Under the pieces are notes generated by a model. That model ran no database searches and had not been told where the DNA came from. It saw only the letters and a list, made by a program, of their open reading frames with translations. A stretch of DNA of 64,000 nucleotides from Limoniibacter endophyticus. Its GTDB lineage: Bacteria; Pseudomonadota; Alphaproteobacteria; Rhizobiales; Rhizobiaceae. The position numbers and the translations under genes are program-made. Shown piece after piece: positions 38,894 through 49,431 of this stretch (the first letter of the stretch is position 1; every line of letters starts with the position of its first letter). The DNA is taken from contig NZ_BMZO01000003.1 in the NCBI RefSeq assembly GCF_014652835.1, positions 62,001-126,000 of the forward strand. The letters run 5' to 3'.

Positions 38894-40072
38894 ATGATAA
38901 AGCGTTTCATCATAGCCCTCATTTTCATCATATTGATCTGCGGGGGGCTCGTCGGGTTCAACCTGTTCCGCGACAAGGCGATTTCCGATTACTTCGCTAA
39001 CATGCAGACCCCATCCCAGACGGTCTCGACATATGTTATCGAGCCCGGCGATTGGGAACCAGGTATTGACGCCATTGGCACGGTCAGCGCACGTCAGGGT
39101 GTCGATCTTGCTGTGGAAGCGAATGGCACGGTTATGGCGATCAATTTCAAAGCCAACCAGGATGTCACGAAGGATGCGGTGCTCGTTCAGATCGATGATC
39201 GCATCGAGCGGGCCGATCTGGCTTCGTCTGAATCGTCCCTGCAGCTGGCTGAAGATACGTTGCGTCGTACGCGGTCGCTGGCCAGCCGAGGCGTTAACGC
39301 TGCGTCTGCGCTCGACACCGCACAGTCGGAAGCCATCCAGGCGCGTTCGACCGTCGAACGTCTGCGGGCGGTTCTGCGCCAGAAATCACTGGAGGCGCCT
39401 TTCGCCGGAACCATGGGTATTCCCGAGATCGAGGTCGGCCAATATGTCACTGCTGGCACGAAGGTGGCGACTTTGCAGTCTCTGGACACGATGCGGGTTG
39501 ATTTCACTGTTCCAGAGCAGGAATTGTCCAGTCTCAAGCTCGGGCAGCCCATCAAGGTTATGATCGGAGAAGGCGAAGACGGTGTGGACGGTACGATCAC
39601 CGGCATCGATCCCAAAATCAACGCGGAAAGCCGTCTCGTCAGCGTGCGCGGGGAGGTGGAGAATCCTGATCGTAAACTCAACCCTGGCCAGTTCGTACGC
39701 GTTCGCGTGGTACTGCCGACCGATGAAGGCGTTCTGGCCGTGCCCCAAACTGCCGTGACGTCGAGCCTCTATGGCGACTACGTGTTCGTCGTTCGCAACA
39801 AGCGCGAAGGGCAGCAGAATGGCAGTGCGGATGCGCAGCCCGAGCAGGCTCAAGTCGAGCCGATCGCCGACGACGCGGAGAATCTTGAAGTGCGGCAAGT
39901 TTTCGTTCAGCTCGGTCGCCGCTCCGGTCAACGCGTCGAAATCCGCGAAGGTCTGCGTGCCGGTGAGACCGTTGTAACAGCGGGTCAGAACCGTCTGTCC
40001 AACGCGACGCCAGTCACAATCAACAATGATGTGAATCCGGCAGAGATCGAAAGAAGCGGAGCACAGCAGTGA
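38894..40072 (+). CDS. RND efflux periplasmic adaptor (membrane fusion protein)
   Basis: 392 residues. An N-terminal anchor (about 4-22: F-I-I-A-L-I-F-I-I-L-I-C-G-G-L) is followed by the lipoyl, helical hairpin, beta-barrel and membrane-proximal domains. E-A-N-G-T-V-M-A-I-N-F near 74 and L-E-A-P-F-A-G-T-M-G-I near 165 are the two lipoyl halves. The ATG at 38,894 places the anchor at the N-terminus; upstream ATGs add unrelated residues. It overlaps the RND gene by four bases. No outer-membrane protein gene follows, so a TolC homologue from elsewhere is needed. Confidence 0.9.
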   Translation: MIKRFIIALIFIILICGGLVGFNLFRDKAISDYFANMQTPSQTVSTYVIEPGDWEPGIDAIGTVSARQGVDLAVEANGTVMAINFKANQDVTKDAVLVQIDDRIERADLASSESSLQLAEDTLRRTRSLASRGVNAASALDTAQSEAIQARSTVERLRAVLRQKSLEAPFAGTMGIPEIEVGQYVTAGTKVATLQSLDTMRVDFTVPEQELSSLKLGQPIKVMIGEGEDGVDGTITGIDPKINAESRLVSVRGEVENPDRKLNPGQFVRVRVVLPTDEGVLAVPQTAVTSSLYGDYVFVVRNKREGQQNGSADAQPEQAQVEPIADDAENLEVRQVFVQLGRRSGQRVEIREGLRAGETVVTAGQNRLSNATPVTINNDVNPAEIERSGAQQ

Positions 40073-43000
40073 GCTTTTCCGACATCTTCATCAAAAGGCC
40101 GGTTCTCTCGGTCGTTACGGCCGCACTGATCCTGCTTCTCGGTTTTCAGGGCATCTTCAACCTTTCGGTACGTCAGTATCCGGAAGTGGAAGAAACCGCG
40201 ATTACTATTACGACGACGTATCCGGGCGCGAGTGCCGACCTGATCCAGGGTTTCATCACGGCTCCGATCGCGCGCGCCGTCGCGACGACTGAAAACATTG
40301 ACTATGTCAGCTCTACCAGCCGCACCTCGGCAAGCGTCGTGACCGTGCAGATGCAGCTTGGCGCTGATCCCGATGCCGCGCTTACCGAAGTTATTTCCAA
40401 GGTCAATCAGGTTCGTGGGAATCTTCCGTCAGAATCTGATGATCCGATCATTGTCAAAGGAACGGGTCAACAGTTCGCCATCATGTATTTGGCGGCGCAG
40501 AACCCGAATATGACGCAGGAGCAGATTACCGAGTACTTGAAGCGCGTCATCAGTCCGCGCCTCTCCACGGTCGAAGGTGTAGCGGAAGTCCAGATCCTGG
40601 GCGAAAAAGAATATTCGATGCGCGTCTGGCTCGATCCGGTCCGCATGGCCTCACGCAACGTGACGGCCTCGGAAGTTCTTTCGGCCATCAATGCATCCAA
40701 TTTCCTTGCCGCACCAGGCAAGACCAAGAACGAATATGTTGCCTCGCCGATCAATTTGAATTCTACCCTGCAAACGCCGGAAGTGTTCGGCGCGCTGCCG
40801 CTGCGCTCGGAAGGCGACAATGTCGTCCGATTGCGCGACGTGGCTAATGTCGAGCTTGGTGCGGCCGATCTTGACACCGTCGTGACCTTCAACGGCACAC
40901 CGGGCGTCTTCCTCGCAATCAATCCGACACCTGCCGCCAATCCACTCGATACAGCCGCAGGAGTTTTGGAGGAACTTCCTGCCATTCAGAACTCGCTGCC
41001 GGATGGCATGTCGATCGTGCTGGTATACGATGCCACCGAGCAGATCAGCGCTTCGATCGAAGAAGTGTTCAAGACGATTGCCGAAGCAGTTGCTATTGTT
41101 ATCGTCGTCATCCTTCTCTTCCTGGGTTCGTTCCGTTCGGTTCTGATGCCCATCGTCACGATACCGCTCTCGCTGATCGGCGTTTGTTTCTTCCTGTATA
41201 CATTGGGTTACTCGATCAATCTCCTATCGCTGCTGGCCATGGTTCTGGCTATCGGCCTGGTGGTGGATGACGCGATTGTCGTGGTGGAAAACATCCACCG
41301 CCACATCGAGGAAGGTCTTTCTCCCATGCGGGCGTCCTTTGTCGGGATGCGCGAGATTTCTACGCCTGTCATCGCGATGACAATCACTCTGGCCGCGGTG
41401 TTCGCGCCGCTCGGTTTCACCGGCGGCTTGACCGGGGCATTGTTCCGTGAATTTGCGTTTACACTAGCGGGCGCGGTGATCATCTCCGGCTTTGTGGCGC
41501 TGACGATTACGCCGATGATGTCGGCGCGCCTTTTGAAGGCCGGCAATCACAGCCGGTTCCAGAATCTTGTCGATCGTTCCTTCAGCCGCCTCGAAAACCG
41601 ATACGAGCGACTGGTGGGCGGATCCCTGAACTACCGTCCCGTTACGCTCTTCATCGTGATCGCGCTTCTCGCCGTCACGGGCTTCCTTTTCATGAAGACC
41701 TCGTCGGAATTGGCGCCGGAAGAAGATCAGGGTGCACTTTTCTCGCTTGTTACCGCTCCGCGTTATGCGACCTCACAATATACAAAGCTCTACCTCGACC
41801 AGATGGACGAGATGACAGGATCGCTCGAAGAAACGCGTGCCCGCTTTTCTGTGGTGGGCATGGGCGGCGAGACAAACTCGGCCTTCTACGTCTGGGCGTT
41901 GAAGGACTGGGCTGACCGCACACGTTCGCAGTCTGAAATCCAGCAACAGGTTCAGGCTGAGATCAACAAGGTTCCGGGCGTTCAGGCTTTCGTTTTCGCG
42001 CCTCCTACCTTGCCGGGTACTGGCGGCGGTTTGCCGATTTCGGTCGTTATTCAGTCGACCGGCGAGCCACAGCGCGTTTATGAATATGCGGAGGAAATAC
42101 GCAAGCAGGCACAGGCCAGCGGGCGCTTCATCATCGTCCAGAATTCGATGAGCTTCGATGCACCGCAGGTGACGATCACGATCGATCGCGATCGTGCCGC
42201 TGCTTTGAATGTGCCCATCAGCGATATAGGCGCGACGCTTGGCGTTCTGGTTGGTGGCGGCAAAGTTGCGCAGTTCGACCGCGATTCGAACTCCTATGAC
42301 GTAATCACCCAGGTACCTGATCGCTACCGAGCCAATCCGCAGGATCTTGCGAGCTATTATGTTCGCGCGGCGTCGGGACAGATGGTGCCCTTATCATCGG
42401 TTGTGCATGTGGAAACGGGTGCCGCCCCGGCTGCAATCGAGCAGTTCAACCAGTTGAATTCCGCAACCATCAGCGCGTTGCCGCTTCCCGGCGTTACGAC
42501 AGGTGCAGGCCTGCAGGCCATTCTCGATGTGGCACAACCCAACTTGCCGGACGGTTTCTTCATCGACTATTCCGGTCAGTCGCGTCTCGAGATCGAGCAG
42601 GGCAACACGATCCTGATCGCCTTCGCGCTCGCCATCGTCGTCATCTACCTGGTGCTGGCCGCGCAGTATGAAAGTTTCCGTGACCCGCTGATCATTATGA
42701 TGTCGGTGCCACTGTCGATCTTCGGCGCGATCGTTCCGCTCAATCTCGGTCTGGGAACGCTCAACATATATACGCAGGTCGGGCTAATCACGCTGATCGG
42801 TCTGATCACCAAACATGGTATCTTGCTGGTCGAGTTCGCGAACCAGCAGCGTGAGCACGGTATGTCGCGCCATGATGCTATCATTGCTTCCGCCAAGGTG
42901 CGTCTGCGTCCAATCCTGATGACGACAGCCGCCATGGCCATCGGTGTCGTGCCGCTGATCATCGCCCAGGGCGCGGGTGCAGCCGCCCGTTATTCGATGG

Positions 43001-43179
43001 GCCTGGTGATCTTCTCCGGCATCCTCATCGGCACGATGTTTACGCTGTTCGTGGTACCGATGTTCTACACATTCCTTGCCGAGTCTGACTCGCATTTCCG
43101 CGATTTGATGGAGCGCAGACGCAGGAACGATGCCGAAGCCAACGAGGCTGAACTTCCCGCCCCGCACCTGCCGGCCTGA
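40069..43179 (+). CDS. RND efflux transporter (AcrB/MexF/MdtC-like superfamily)
   Basis: 1036-residue inner-membrane proton antiporter with 12 membrane segments in two halves. It begins F-I-K-R-P-V-L-S-V-V-T-A, has the two D residues of the proton relay in L-A-I-G-L-V-V-D-D-A-I-V near 400, and the C-terminal G-L-I-T-K-H-G-I-L near 910. The S-E-L-A-P-E-E-D-Q-G region near 548 is conserved in HAE1 pumps. A Brucella Bep name would be possible but I cannot assign one from sequence alone. A strong terminator follows. Confidence 0.93.
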   Translation: MSFSDIFIKRPVLSVVTAALILLLGFQGIFNLSVRQYPEVEETAITITTTYPGASADLIQGFITAPIARAVATTENIDYVSSTSRTSASVVTVQMQLGADPDAALTEVISKVNQVRGNLPSESDDPIIVKGTGQQFAIMYLAAQNPNMTQEQITEYLKRVISPRLSTVEGVAEVQILGEKEYSMRVWLDPVRMASRNVTASEVLSAINASNFLAAPGKTKNEYVASPINLNSTLQTPEVFGALPLRSEGDNVVRLRDVANVELGAADLDTVVTFNGTPGVFLAINPTPAANPLDTAAGVLEELPAIQNSLPDGMSIVLVYDATEQISASIEEVFKTIAEAVAIVIVVILLFLGSFRSVLMPIVTIPLSLIGVCFFLYTLGYSINLLSLLAMVLAIGLVVDDAIVVVENIHRHIEEGLSPMRASFVGMREISTPVIAMTITLAAVFAPLGFTGGLTGALFREFAFTLAGAVIISGFVALTITPMMSARLLKAGNHSRFQNLVDRSFSRLENRYERLVGGSLNYRPVTLFIVIALLAVTGFLFMKTSSELAPEEDQGALFSLVTAPRYATSQYTKLYLDQMDEMTGSLEETRARFSVVGMGGETNSAFYVWALKDWADRTRSQSEIQQQVQAEINKVPGVQAFVFAPPTLPGTGGGLPISVVIQSTGEPQRVYEYAEEIRKQAQASGRFIIVQNSMSFDAPQVTITIDRDRAAALNVPISDIGATLGVLVGGGKVAQFDRDSNSYDVITQVPDRYRANPQDLASYYVRAASGQMVPLSSVVHVETGAAPAAIEQFNQLNSATISALPLPGVTTGAGLQAILDVAQPNLPDGFFIDYSGQSRLEIEQGNTILIAFALAIVVIYLVLAAQYESFRDPLIIMMSVPLSIFGAIVPLNLGLGTLNIYTQVGLITLIGLITKHGILLVEFANQQREHGMSRHDAIIASAKVRLRPILMTTAAMAIGVVPLIIAQGAGAAARYSMGLVIFSGILIGTMFTLFVVPMFYTFLAESDSHFRDLMERRRRNDAEANEAELPAPHLPA

Positions 43180-43202
43180 ACGACCAGGAGGGCATAAAAT
43201 TC

Positions 43203-43234
43203 ACACCGCGCATTTTCGAATGCGCGGTGTTTTC
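43203..43234 (+). terminator. Intrinsic terminator after the efflux operon
   Basis: ACACCGCGCATT-TTCG-AATGCGCGGTGT, a perfect 12-bp stem with a TTCG tetraloop, followed by TTTTC. It lies 24 bases after the RND stop. Confidence 0.85.
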
Positions 43235-43290
43235 ATGTTGGAAGCGCCGCACTAAGGTGCAGACGCACATTTCGAGAGTACGGAAGGCCG

Positions 43291-46074
43291 ATGGCGCGCA
43301 TAGCTTTGAAGTTCGATGAAATGGTTGACAGCGTGGCGCTCCGCCGCCAACTTGCGGCACTGCATCAGGACCATTCCGACCCGCGCCCGAAAGTTCTTTC
43401 CCTTCTAAAGGAAACAGTAGCATCGGGCCATAAGCGAGCTCAGGACATGCTAGCTTTGGATGGCGGCGGCACGGTCTGCGCGCGGCGCCTTTCCTATCTT
43501 ATGGATGAGATCATCTGCGCTCTGGCCGACTATGCTGCCCGTTATGTTTATTCGGTGCAGAATCCATCCTCCGGTGAACGCATCGCAGTTGGCGCAGTTG
43601 GCGGTTATGGTCGCGGTACCCTCGCACCCGGTTCGGATATCGATCTGCTTTTCGTGCTTCCCTACAAGCGCACTGCCTGGAGCGAGCAGATCATCGAGTA
43701 TGTGCTCTATATGCTTTGGGATCTGGGGCTCAAGGTCGGGCACGCGACCCGTAGCGTGGAGGAATGCCTTCGTTTGTCGCGCGACGACATGACCATTCGC
43801 ACAGCCATTCTTGAAGCGCGCTTTATCTGGGGCGAGGAAACTCTGTTTGCCGACATGGTTCGGCGCTTCGACGAGGAAATCGTTTCGAACACCGGGCCAG
43901 AATTCGCGCAGGCCAAGCTTGTGGAGCGGGATCAACGCCATCGCAAGGCGGGTGAAAGCCGTTATCTCGTCGAGCCGAATGTCAAGGATGGCAAGGGTGG
44001 TCTGCGTGATCTGCACACGCTGTTCTGGATAGGTAAGTATGTTTATCGAGTAAGACGAGGCGAAGACCTGATCGGCAAGGTTTTCACGCGTGGCGAATAT
44101 AATCTCTTTCGCAAGGCCGAAGATTTCCTTTGGGCCGTGCGCTGCCATATGCATTTTCTGACTGGCAAAGGCGAGGAGCGCCTGAGCTTCGATCTCCAGT
44201 CGGAAATCGCCGCCCGCCTTGGTTATACCACCCACCCCGGCCTGTCCGCCGTCGAACGCTTCATGAAGCACTACTTCCTGGTCGCGAAGGACGTCGGCGA
44301 TCTGACGCGCATCTTCTGCTCAGCTCTGGAAGAGGAGCACGCGTCGGAGACATCGGGCTTCAACCGCCTGATCATGGGATTTTCGCGCCGCCGTCGCAAG
44401 CTCGCAGGGACCAGCGATTTCATCATCGATAATTATCGCATTAACGTGGCCGCCCAAGATGTCTTCTCCAAAGACCCGATCAATTTGATCCGGCTGTTCT
44501 GGTTCGCAGACCGTCACGGGCTGGAATATCATCCCGATGCTTTCAAGCTTCTGACCCGCTCGCTGCATCTGGTCGACCGCACCCTGCGCCGCAATCCGGA
44601 GGCCAATGAGCTTTTCCTCGATGTGCTAACGTCGAACCGCAATCCCGAGCTCAATCTGCGGCGCATGAACGAGACGGGATTACTCGGTAAATTCATTCCG
44701 GATTTCGGCAAGATCGTCGCGATGATGCAATTCAATATGTATCATCACTACACTGTGGATGAGCATCTGCTGCGCTGCGTCGGCGTCCTGGCTGAGATCG
44801 AACATGGCGAAGGCGAAGCGGTGCACCCCTTATCGCACAAGTTGATGCCGGACCTCGCCAACCAGCGGACCCTGATTTATGTCGCCGTCCTTCTGCATGA
44901 CATTGCGAAAGGACGGCCGGAAGACCACTCGACGGCGGGTGCGCGCGTTGCACGGCGAATCTGCCCGCTGCTGGGGCTTTCCGATCAGGATACGGAAACA
45001 GTCGCCTGGCTGATCGAGAATCACCTGCTCATGTCGATGACCGCTCAGACACGCGATCTCAATGATCGCAAAACCATCGAGGATTTTGCGCGCGCGGTGC
45101 AATCGATTGACCGCCTCAAGCTGCTGCTCATTCTCACGGTTTGCGATATTCGTGGCGTCGGCCCGGGTGTTTGGAACGGCTGGAAGGGCCAATTGCTGCG
45201 AACGCTCTATTTCGAGACGGAACTGGTTTTGAGTGGAGGCTTCTCGCACGCTTCGCGCGATCAGCGCGCCAAGGCTGCACGTGCAGCGCTTGAGAATGCG
45301 CTGGACGCCTGGCCGGAACAGGAAAAACAACGTTACACGACGCTGCCCTACACGAATTATCTGCTGACGGTCAGTCTCGAAGATCAGGTTCGTCATGCAG
45401 AATTTATTCGTGCTGCCGATGAAAAGAAGCTGCGGCTCGCCACCATGGTGCGCGCAATGACATTCGAGGCGGTAACCGAGATCACCATTCTGGCGCCTGA
45501 CCATCCGCGCCTTCTGTCGATCATCGCGGGAGCCTGCTCCGCGGCCGATGCCAATATTGTCGATGCGCAAATTTTCACGACGTCAGACGGTCGCGCGCTC
45601 GATGTCATCCTTATCAATCGCGAATTTGACCGTGACGAGGATGAGACGCGTCGTGCCGAGCGGGTAGGTAAGCTGATCGAACAGGTGCTGTCTGGCAATG
45701 CTTATCTGCCTGAAATCATCGAGAAGCGCCGAGCGTCGAAGAAGCCGAGCAAGACCTTTACGGTGAAATCGCGCATCGACGTGCGCAATACAATTTCCGA
45801 GCGCTTTTCAGTCATCGACGTGCGTGGTCTTGATCGCCCGGGCCTGCTCTCGGCTATCACCGGAACGCTTTCAGATCTCTCTCTCGATATAGCCTCGGCG
45901 CATATCACGACCTTTGGCGAAAAGGTTATAGATACCTTCTATGTCACCGATCTGATGGGGCATAAGGTGACAAATGAAAGTCGCATCAAGGCCATCCGGG
46001 AAGCGCTACTCGACGTATTGGAGAGCAACGGTCAAGGCCGGCGCGAGAAGTCCGTGCAGGCGGCAAACAGCTAG
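43291..46074 (+). CDS. glnD: Bifunctional uridylyltransferase/uridylyl-removing enzyme GlnD
   Basis: Nitrogen sensor that uridylylates PII proteins when glutamine is low and removes UMP when it is high. The 927-residue protein has the nucleotidyltransferase motif [17 protein letters not shown] near 106, the PII-uridylyltransferase helical domain, an HD domain with L-L-H-D-I-A-K-G-R near 533, and two C-terminal ACT domains (about 728-800 and 838-910: [15 protein letters not shown]). Full length. Only 91 bases separate it from trpS, though in relatives murJ/mviN often lies between. Confidence 0.97.
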   Translation: MARIALKFDEMVDSVALRRQLAALHQDHSDPRPKVLSLLKETVASGHKRAQDMLALDGGGTVCARRLSYLMDEIICALADYAARYVYSVQNPSSGERIAVGAVGGYGRGTLAPGSDIDLLFVLPYKRTAWSEQIIEYVLYMLWDLGLKVGHATRSVEECLRLSRDDMTIRTAILEARFIWGEETLFADMVRRFDEEIVSNTGPEFAQAKLVERDQRHRKAGESRYLVEPNVKDGKGGLRDLHTLFWIGKYVYRVRRGEDLIGKVFTRGEYNLFRKAEDFLWAVRCHMHFLTGKGEERLSFDLQSEIAARLGYTTHPGLSAVERFMKHYFLVAKDVGDLTRIFCSALEEEHASETSGFNRLIMGFSRRRRKLAGTSDFIIDNYRINVAAQDVFSKDPINLIRLFWFADRHGLEYHPDAFKLLTRSLHLVDRTLRRNPEANELFLDVLTSNRNPELNLRRMNETGLLGKFIPDFGKIVAMMQFNMYHHYTVDEHLLRCVGVLAEIEHGEGEAVHPLSHKLMPDLANQRTLIYVAVLLHDIAKGRPEDHSTAGARVARRICPLLGLSDQDTETVAWLIENHLLMSMTAQTRDLNDRKTIEDFARAVQSIDRLKLLLILTVCDIRGVGPGVWNGWKGQLLRTLYFETELVLSGGFSHASRDQRAKAARAALENALDAWPEQEKQRYTTLPYTNYLLTVSLEDQVRHAEFIRAADEKKLRLATMVRAMTFEAVTEITILAPDHPRLLSIIAGACSAADANIVDAQIFTTSDGRALDVILINREFDRDEDETRRAERVGKLIEQVLSGNAYLPEIIEKRRASKKPSKTFTVKSRIDVRNTISERFSVIDVRGLDRPGLLSAITGTLSDLSLDIASAHITTFGEKVIDTFYVTDLMGHKVTNESRIKAIREALLDVLESNGQGRREKSVQAANS

Positions 46075-46165
46075 CGCTGCTTGATCGCAGGCGCTTCGTC
46101 GTTCATAAGCGGCGCTGACAGAATAACGAAGTTTGGTCGTTCGTGACCGTGAAAGGTGTCGTTCC

Positions 46166-47233
46166 ATGACGGGTTTTGAGCCGCGCGTTTTTTCCGGCGT
46201 TCAGCCGACCGGTAATCTGCATCTCGGCAATTATCTCGGAGCCATCAAGCAGTTCGTGAAGCTGCAGGATAGTTTCCCGTGCCTCTATTGCGTGGTTGAT
46301 CTGCATGCGATCACGGTTCCTCAGAACCCGGTCGAACTGGAAAATGCTATTCGCGATATTGCCGCCGCCTATCTGGCTGCCGGTATCGACCCAAAAAAGC
46401 ACATCATCTTCAATCAGAGCCGCGTGCGCCAGCACACCGAGCTTGCCTGGATTTTCAATTGTATTGCGCGTATGGGCTGGCTCAATCGCATGACGCAGTT
46501 CAAGGAAAAAGCCGGTAAGGATCGTGAGGCTGCCTCTGTTGGATTGTTTGCCTATCCGAGCCTGATGGCCGCAGATATTCTGCTTTATCGCGCCACCCAT
46601 GTCCCCGTCGGAGATGACCAGAAACAGCATATTGAGCTGACGCGTGACATTGCCCAGAAGTTCAACAATGACTACTCGGACCGCATTGCCGAACTCGGCG
46701 TGGGCGTCGAGATGAAGGTCGGCGACGAAACCGTGAATGGCTTCTTCCCGCTGACAGAGCCGCTGATTGGCGGTGAAGCGCCGCGTATCATGTCGTTGCG
46801 CGACGGAACGAAGAAGATGTCAAAGTCCGACCCGTCCGACCTTTCGCGTATCGCTTTGAAAGATGATGCCGATACTATTGCCAAAAAGATCCGCAAGGCA
46901 AAGACCGATACAGAGCCGCTACCGGACACTGTCGAAGCTCTGGCTGGTCGGCCGGAGGCCGAAAATCTCGTCAGCATCTATGCGGCACTATCCGGAACAA
47001 CGCGCTCCAGGGTCATCGAGGAATTTGCCGGCAAGCAGTTCTCCGTTTTCAAGCCTGCTCTGGCTGATCTGGCGGTCGAGCAGATTGCGCCGATTACGGC
47101 GGAAATGCGCCGCTATTCGAGCGACCCGGGTCATATTGATGCGATATTGCGGGACGGCGGCGAACGTGCCAGCGAGATAGCGGAGAAGAACATGGTGCAT
47201 GTGCGCGATATTATGGGCCTGCTCAACCGCTGA
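46166..47233 (+). CDS. trpS: Tryptophanyl-tRNA synthetase
   Basis: Class I synthetase charging tRNA-Trp, 355 residues. The HIGH-type motif is N-L-H-L-G-N-Y at about 17-23 and the KMSKS motif is K-K-M-S-K-S near 218, with F-S-G-V-Q-P-T-G near 9 and M-A-A-D-I-L-L-Y near 135. The ATG at 46,166 gives the standard N-terminus M-T-G-F-E-P-R-V; the longer frame is read-through. Confidence 0.96.
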   Translation: MTGFEPRVFSGVQPTGNLHLGNYLGAIKQFVKLQDSFPCLYCVVDLHAITVPQNPVELENAIRDIAAAYLAAGIDPKKHIIFNQSRVRQHTELAWIFNCIARMGWLNRMTQFKEKAGKDREAASVGLFAYPSLMAADILLYRATHVPVGDDQKQHIELTRDIAQKFNNDYSDRIAELGVGVEMKVGDETVNGFFPLTEPLIGGEAPRIMSLRDGTKKMSKSDPSDLSRIALKDDADTIAKKIRKAKTDTEPLPDTVEALAGRPEAENLVSIYAALSGTTRSRVIEEFAGKQFSVFKPALADLAVEQIAPITAEMRRYSSDPGHIDAILRDGGERASEIAEKNMVHVRDIMGLLNR

Positions 47234-47287
47234 ATTGTCAGCGCCGCAGGGTAGTGGCAAAATACGGGAAAAACCGAGGGGAAACGT

Positions 47288-47779
47288 ATGGTCTCTAAGC
47301 GTCTGATCCGTGAAGCCGGACATAAGCGTAAATTCCTGGCCGTCGTGGACGATACGCCCGAATGCGAACGCGCCGCCGCCTATGCGGCGCGGCGTGTCAA
47401 AAGCACCAGCGGGGTGCTCGTCCTGCTCTACGTGTCCGAGCCCGATGGCTTTCAGCATTGGCTAGGCGTTGAGCAGATCATGCGCGAGGAAGCCGAGCAG
47501 AAGGCGCGTGACGCACTGCACAAGGTCGCGGGCAAGGTGCGCGAGGAAGTGGGCATCGAACCCGAACTCGTTGTGCGCGAGGGAGCGGTAGTAGAGCAGA
47601 TCCACAAGCTGATCGAGGAAGATCAGGACATTGTCATATTGGTTCTGGCGGCCGGTAGCGGCAAGGAAGGTCCCGGTCCGCTGGTGACTTCGGTCGCGGG
47701 CAAGGGCGCAGCTTTCCCGATTCCGGTAACAGTAATCCCGCATTCGCTTTCGGATGAAGACATCGACAGCCTGACCTAA
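47288..47779 (+). CDS. Universal stress protein (UspA family)
   Basis: 163 residues. A Rossmann-like alpha/beta protein starting with F-L-A-V-V-D-D-T-P-E-C-E-R-A near 17, with V-L-V-L-L-Y-V-S-E near 43 and the ATP-binding-like G-S-G-K-E-G-P-G-P-L-V near 125, a variant of G-x2-G-x9-G(S/T). Nucleotide binding is likely. It follows trpS by 54 bases. Confidence 0.85.
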   Translation: MVSKRLIREAGHKRKFLAVVDDTPECERAAAYAARRVKSTSGVLVLLYVSEPDGFQHWLGVEQIMREEAEQKARDALHKVAGKVREEVGIEPELVVREGAVVEQIHKLIEEDQDIVILVLAAGSGKEGPGPLVTSVAGKGAAFPIPVTVIPHSLSDEDIDSLT

Positions 47780-47892
47780 GAAAGTTTGAACCCAAGCTTT
47801 CTTGAATGGGACGCTGGAATCCTCTATTTTAGAGGTATTCCAGAAAATCGCGGCAGCAAGCCTTGAACTTGTCCGCCAGCACGGAGACAACC

Positions 47893-48477
47893 ATGTTCAT
47901 CCAGACCGAGACGACGCCGAACCCGGCAACACTCAAGTTTTTGCCCGGGCGCGAAGTCATGCCGTCCGGCACGGCGGAATTCCGCGACGTGCAGTCGGCG
48001 CAGGAAGGTTCTCCTCTGGCCGCTCGTCTGTTCGACGTGCCGGGCGTAACCGGCGTGTTTTTTGGTTATGACTTCGTCACCGTCACCAAAGGCGATGCCG
48101 AGTGGCAACATCTCAAGCCCGCTATTCTCGGTGCGCTGATGGAGCATTTTCTGAGCGGCGCGCCGGTTCTTGCGGGTCAGCATCAGTCACAGATGGCTGA
48201 TATCGAGGCTGGCGAAGAATTTTACGATGAAGCTGATGAGGAAATCGTCGTCACCATCAAGGAAATCCTCGACACCCGTGTTCGACCTGCCGTGGCCCAG
48301 GATGGCGGCGACATTACTTTCCGCGGCTACAAGGAAGGCACGGTCTTTCTGAACATGAAGGGCGCGTGTGCCGGTTGTCCGTCATCTACTGCGACCCTGA
48401 AGCACGGTATCCAGAACCTGCTGCGTCACTTCGTGCCAGAAGTGCAGGAAGTTGAGCAGATCGCCGAAGCCTATTGA
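47893..48477 (+). CDS. NifU-family Fe-S scaffold/carrier protein (NfuA-like)
   Basis: 194 residues. The N-terminal Nfu domain (about 1-88: M-F-I-Q-T-E-T-T-P-N-P-A-T-L-K-F) and the C-terminal NifU domain with G-A-C-A-G-C-P-S-S (Cys159 and Cys162) that binds a 4Fe-4S cluster shared between subunits. It delivers clusters to client enzymes. The ATG at 47,893 gives the standard N-terminus. It belongs with the usp gene upstream in many Rhizobiales. Confidence 0.92.
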   Translation: MFIQTETTPNPATLKFLPGREVMPSGTAEFRDVQSAQEGSPLAARLFDVPGVTGVFFGYDFVTVTKGDAEWQHLKPAILGALMEHFLSGAPVLAGQHQSQMADIEAGEEFYDEADEEIVVTIKEILDTRVRPAVAQDGGDITFRGYKEGTVFLNMKGACAGCPSSTATLKHGIQNLLRHFVPEVQEVEQIAEAY

Positions 48478-48494
48478 GAAGCAGGGGACGGAAG

Positions 48495-48884
48495 ATGAAC
48501 ATCGGTTGCGCTTCCGAACTGTCCGATCTACCGGCCAAGACCATTCGCTACTACGAAGAGATCGGTCTGGTTTCGCCGGATCGATCCTCCAATGGCTACC
48601 GCGACTATAACCAGCGCGACATCGAAGCTCTCCAGTTCCTGCGCAAGGCGCGCGGACTCGGCTTCAGTGTCGATGATTGTCGGCAATTGCTCGCGCTCCA
48701 GAGCGACGAAACACGCGCCAGCCAGGATGTGCGTGCCCTTGCAAGCGGTCACATAGAGGAAATCACTGCGCGGATTGCGCAACTTGAAGAAATGCGCGTC
48801 GAACTGCAGGCCTTGGTTAAGCGGTGTCGCGGCGATCAAAATCCGCAATGCGCCATTCTCGACGCAATTTCCGCCCATAACTAG
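48495..48884 (+). CDS. MerR-family Cu(I)-responsive regulator (HmrR/CueR)
   Basis: 129 residues. The MerR helix-turn-helix (L-P-A-K-T-I-R-Y-Y-E-E-I-G-L near 12) is followed by the dimerisation helix. The metal loop C-R-G-D-Q-N-P-Q-C carries Cys111 and Cys119, the spacing of CueR/HmrR Cu(I) sensors. One oddity is Cys5 where the family has Glu or Gly. No copper ATPase gene adjoins it here, so its target is elsewhere. The start at 48,495 was chosen over 48,474, with GGGGACGG upstream. Confidence 0.88.
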   Translation: MNIGCASELSDLPAKTIRYYEEIGLVSPDRSSNGYRDYNQRDIEALQFLRKARGLGFSVDDCRQLLALQSDETRASQDVRALASGHIEEITARIAQLEEMRVELQALVKRCRGDQNPQCAILDAISAHN

Positions 48885-48907
48885 CTCTGTTTTCACGGAG
48901 TTTACTT

Positions 48908-49402
48908 ATGCCCATAGTTTCCGCCCTCGACGCGCATCCATTGCGCGACGGGCGTCAATCTCCTCGCGCTCTGTCCATCCGACGCGGCGTGCAGCTGATG
49001 CTGGCCGAGCGGCGCATCCAGTGCCTGCCGGAATTGTGCTTGCGCTCGGGCCGCCGTGCCGATCTGACCGCGCTGACAGAGAAGGGCGAAATCTGGATCA
49101 TCGAGGTCAAATCCTCAGTTGAGGATTTTCGTGTAGACAAGAAGTGGCCGGACTACCGCGACTATTGTGACAGGCTGTTCTTCGCTACGCTAGCGGATGT
49201 GCCCGCGGAGATATTCCCCGACGAGTGCGGCTTCATTCTTGCAGATGCCTATGGAGCCGAAATCATGCGGGAGGCACCGCAGCACGCGTTGCCGGCTGCT
49301 CGCCGCAAGGCCATGTTGACCCGCTTTTCCAGAAGCGCCGCAGCTCGCCTGTTCGCGGCTGAACTGGCCGGTGTTCCTATTCAGACTATTGATGCCGATT
49401 AG
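48908..49402 (+). CDS. mmcB: MmcB family DNA repair protein
   Basis: 164 residues of a PD-(D/E)XK-like nuclease fold: R-R-G-V-Q-L-M-L-A near 25, R-R-A-D-L-T-A-L near 47, then I-W-I-I-E-V-K-S-S-V-E-D-F near 62, where D, E and K form the active site, and W-P-D-Y-R-D-Y-C-D near 79. In Caulobacter MmcB acts in DNA damage repair alongside ImuABC. GGAG lies close upstream of the start. Confidence 0.87.
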   Translation: MPIVSALDAHPLRDGRQSPRALSIRRGVQLMLAERRIQCLPELCLRSGRRADLTALTEKGEIWIIEVKSSVEDFRVDKKWPDYRDYCDRLFFATLADVPAEIFPDECGFILADAYGAEIMREAPQHALPAARRKAMLTRFSRSAAARLFAAELAGVPIQTIDAD

Positions 49403-49431
49403 TGACCGTGCCAGTCGCCCTGTTGAAAGGA

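Noticed and set aside
38894-43179. Naming the efflux pair bepDE, bepFG or similar
   Set aside because: The window has no evidence to separate the paralogous Brucella RND systems, so no symbol was given.
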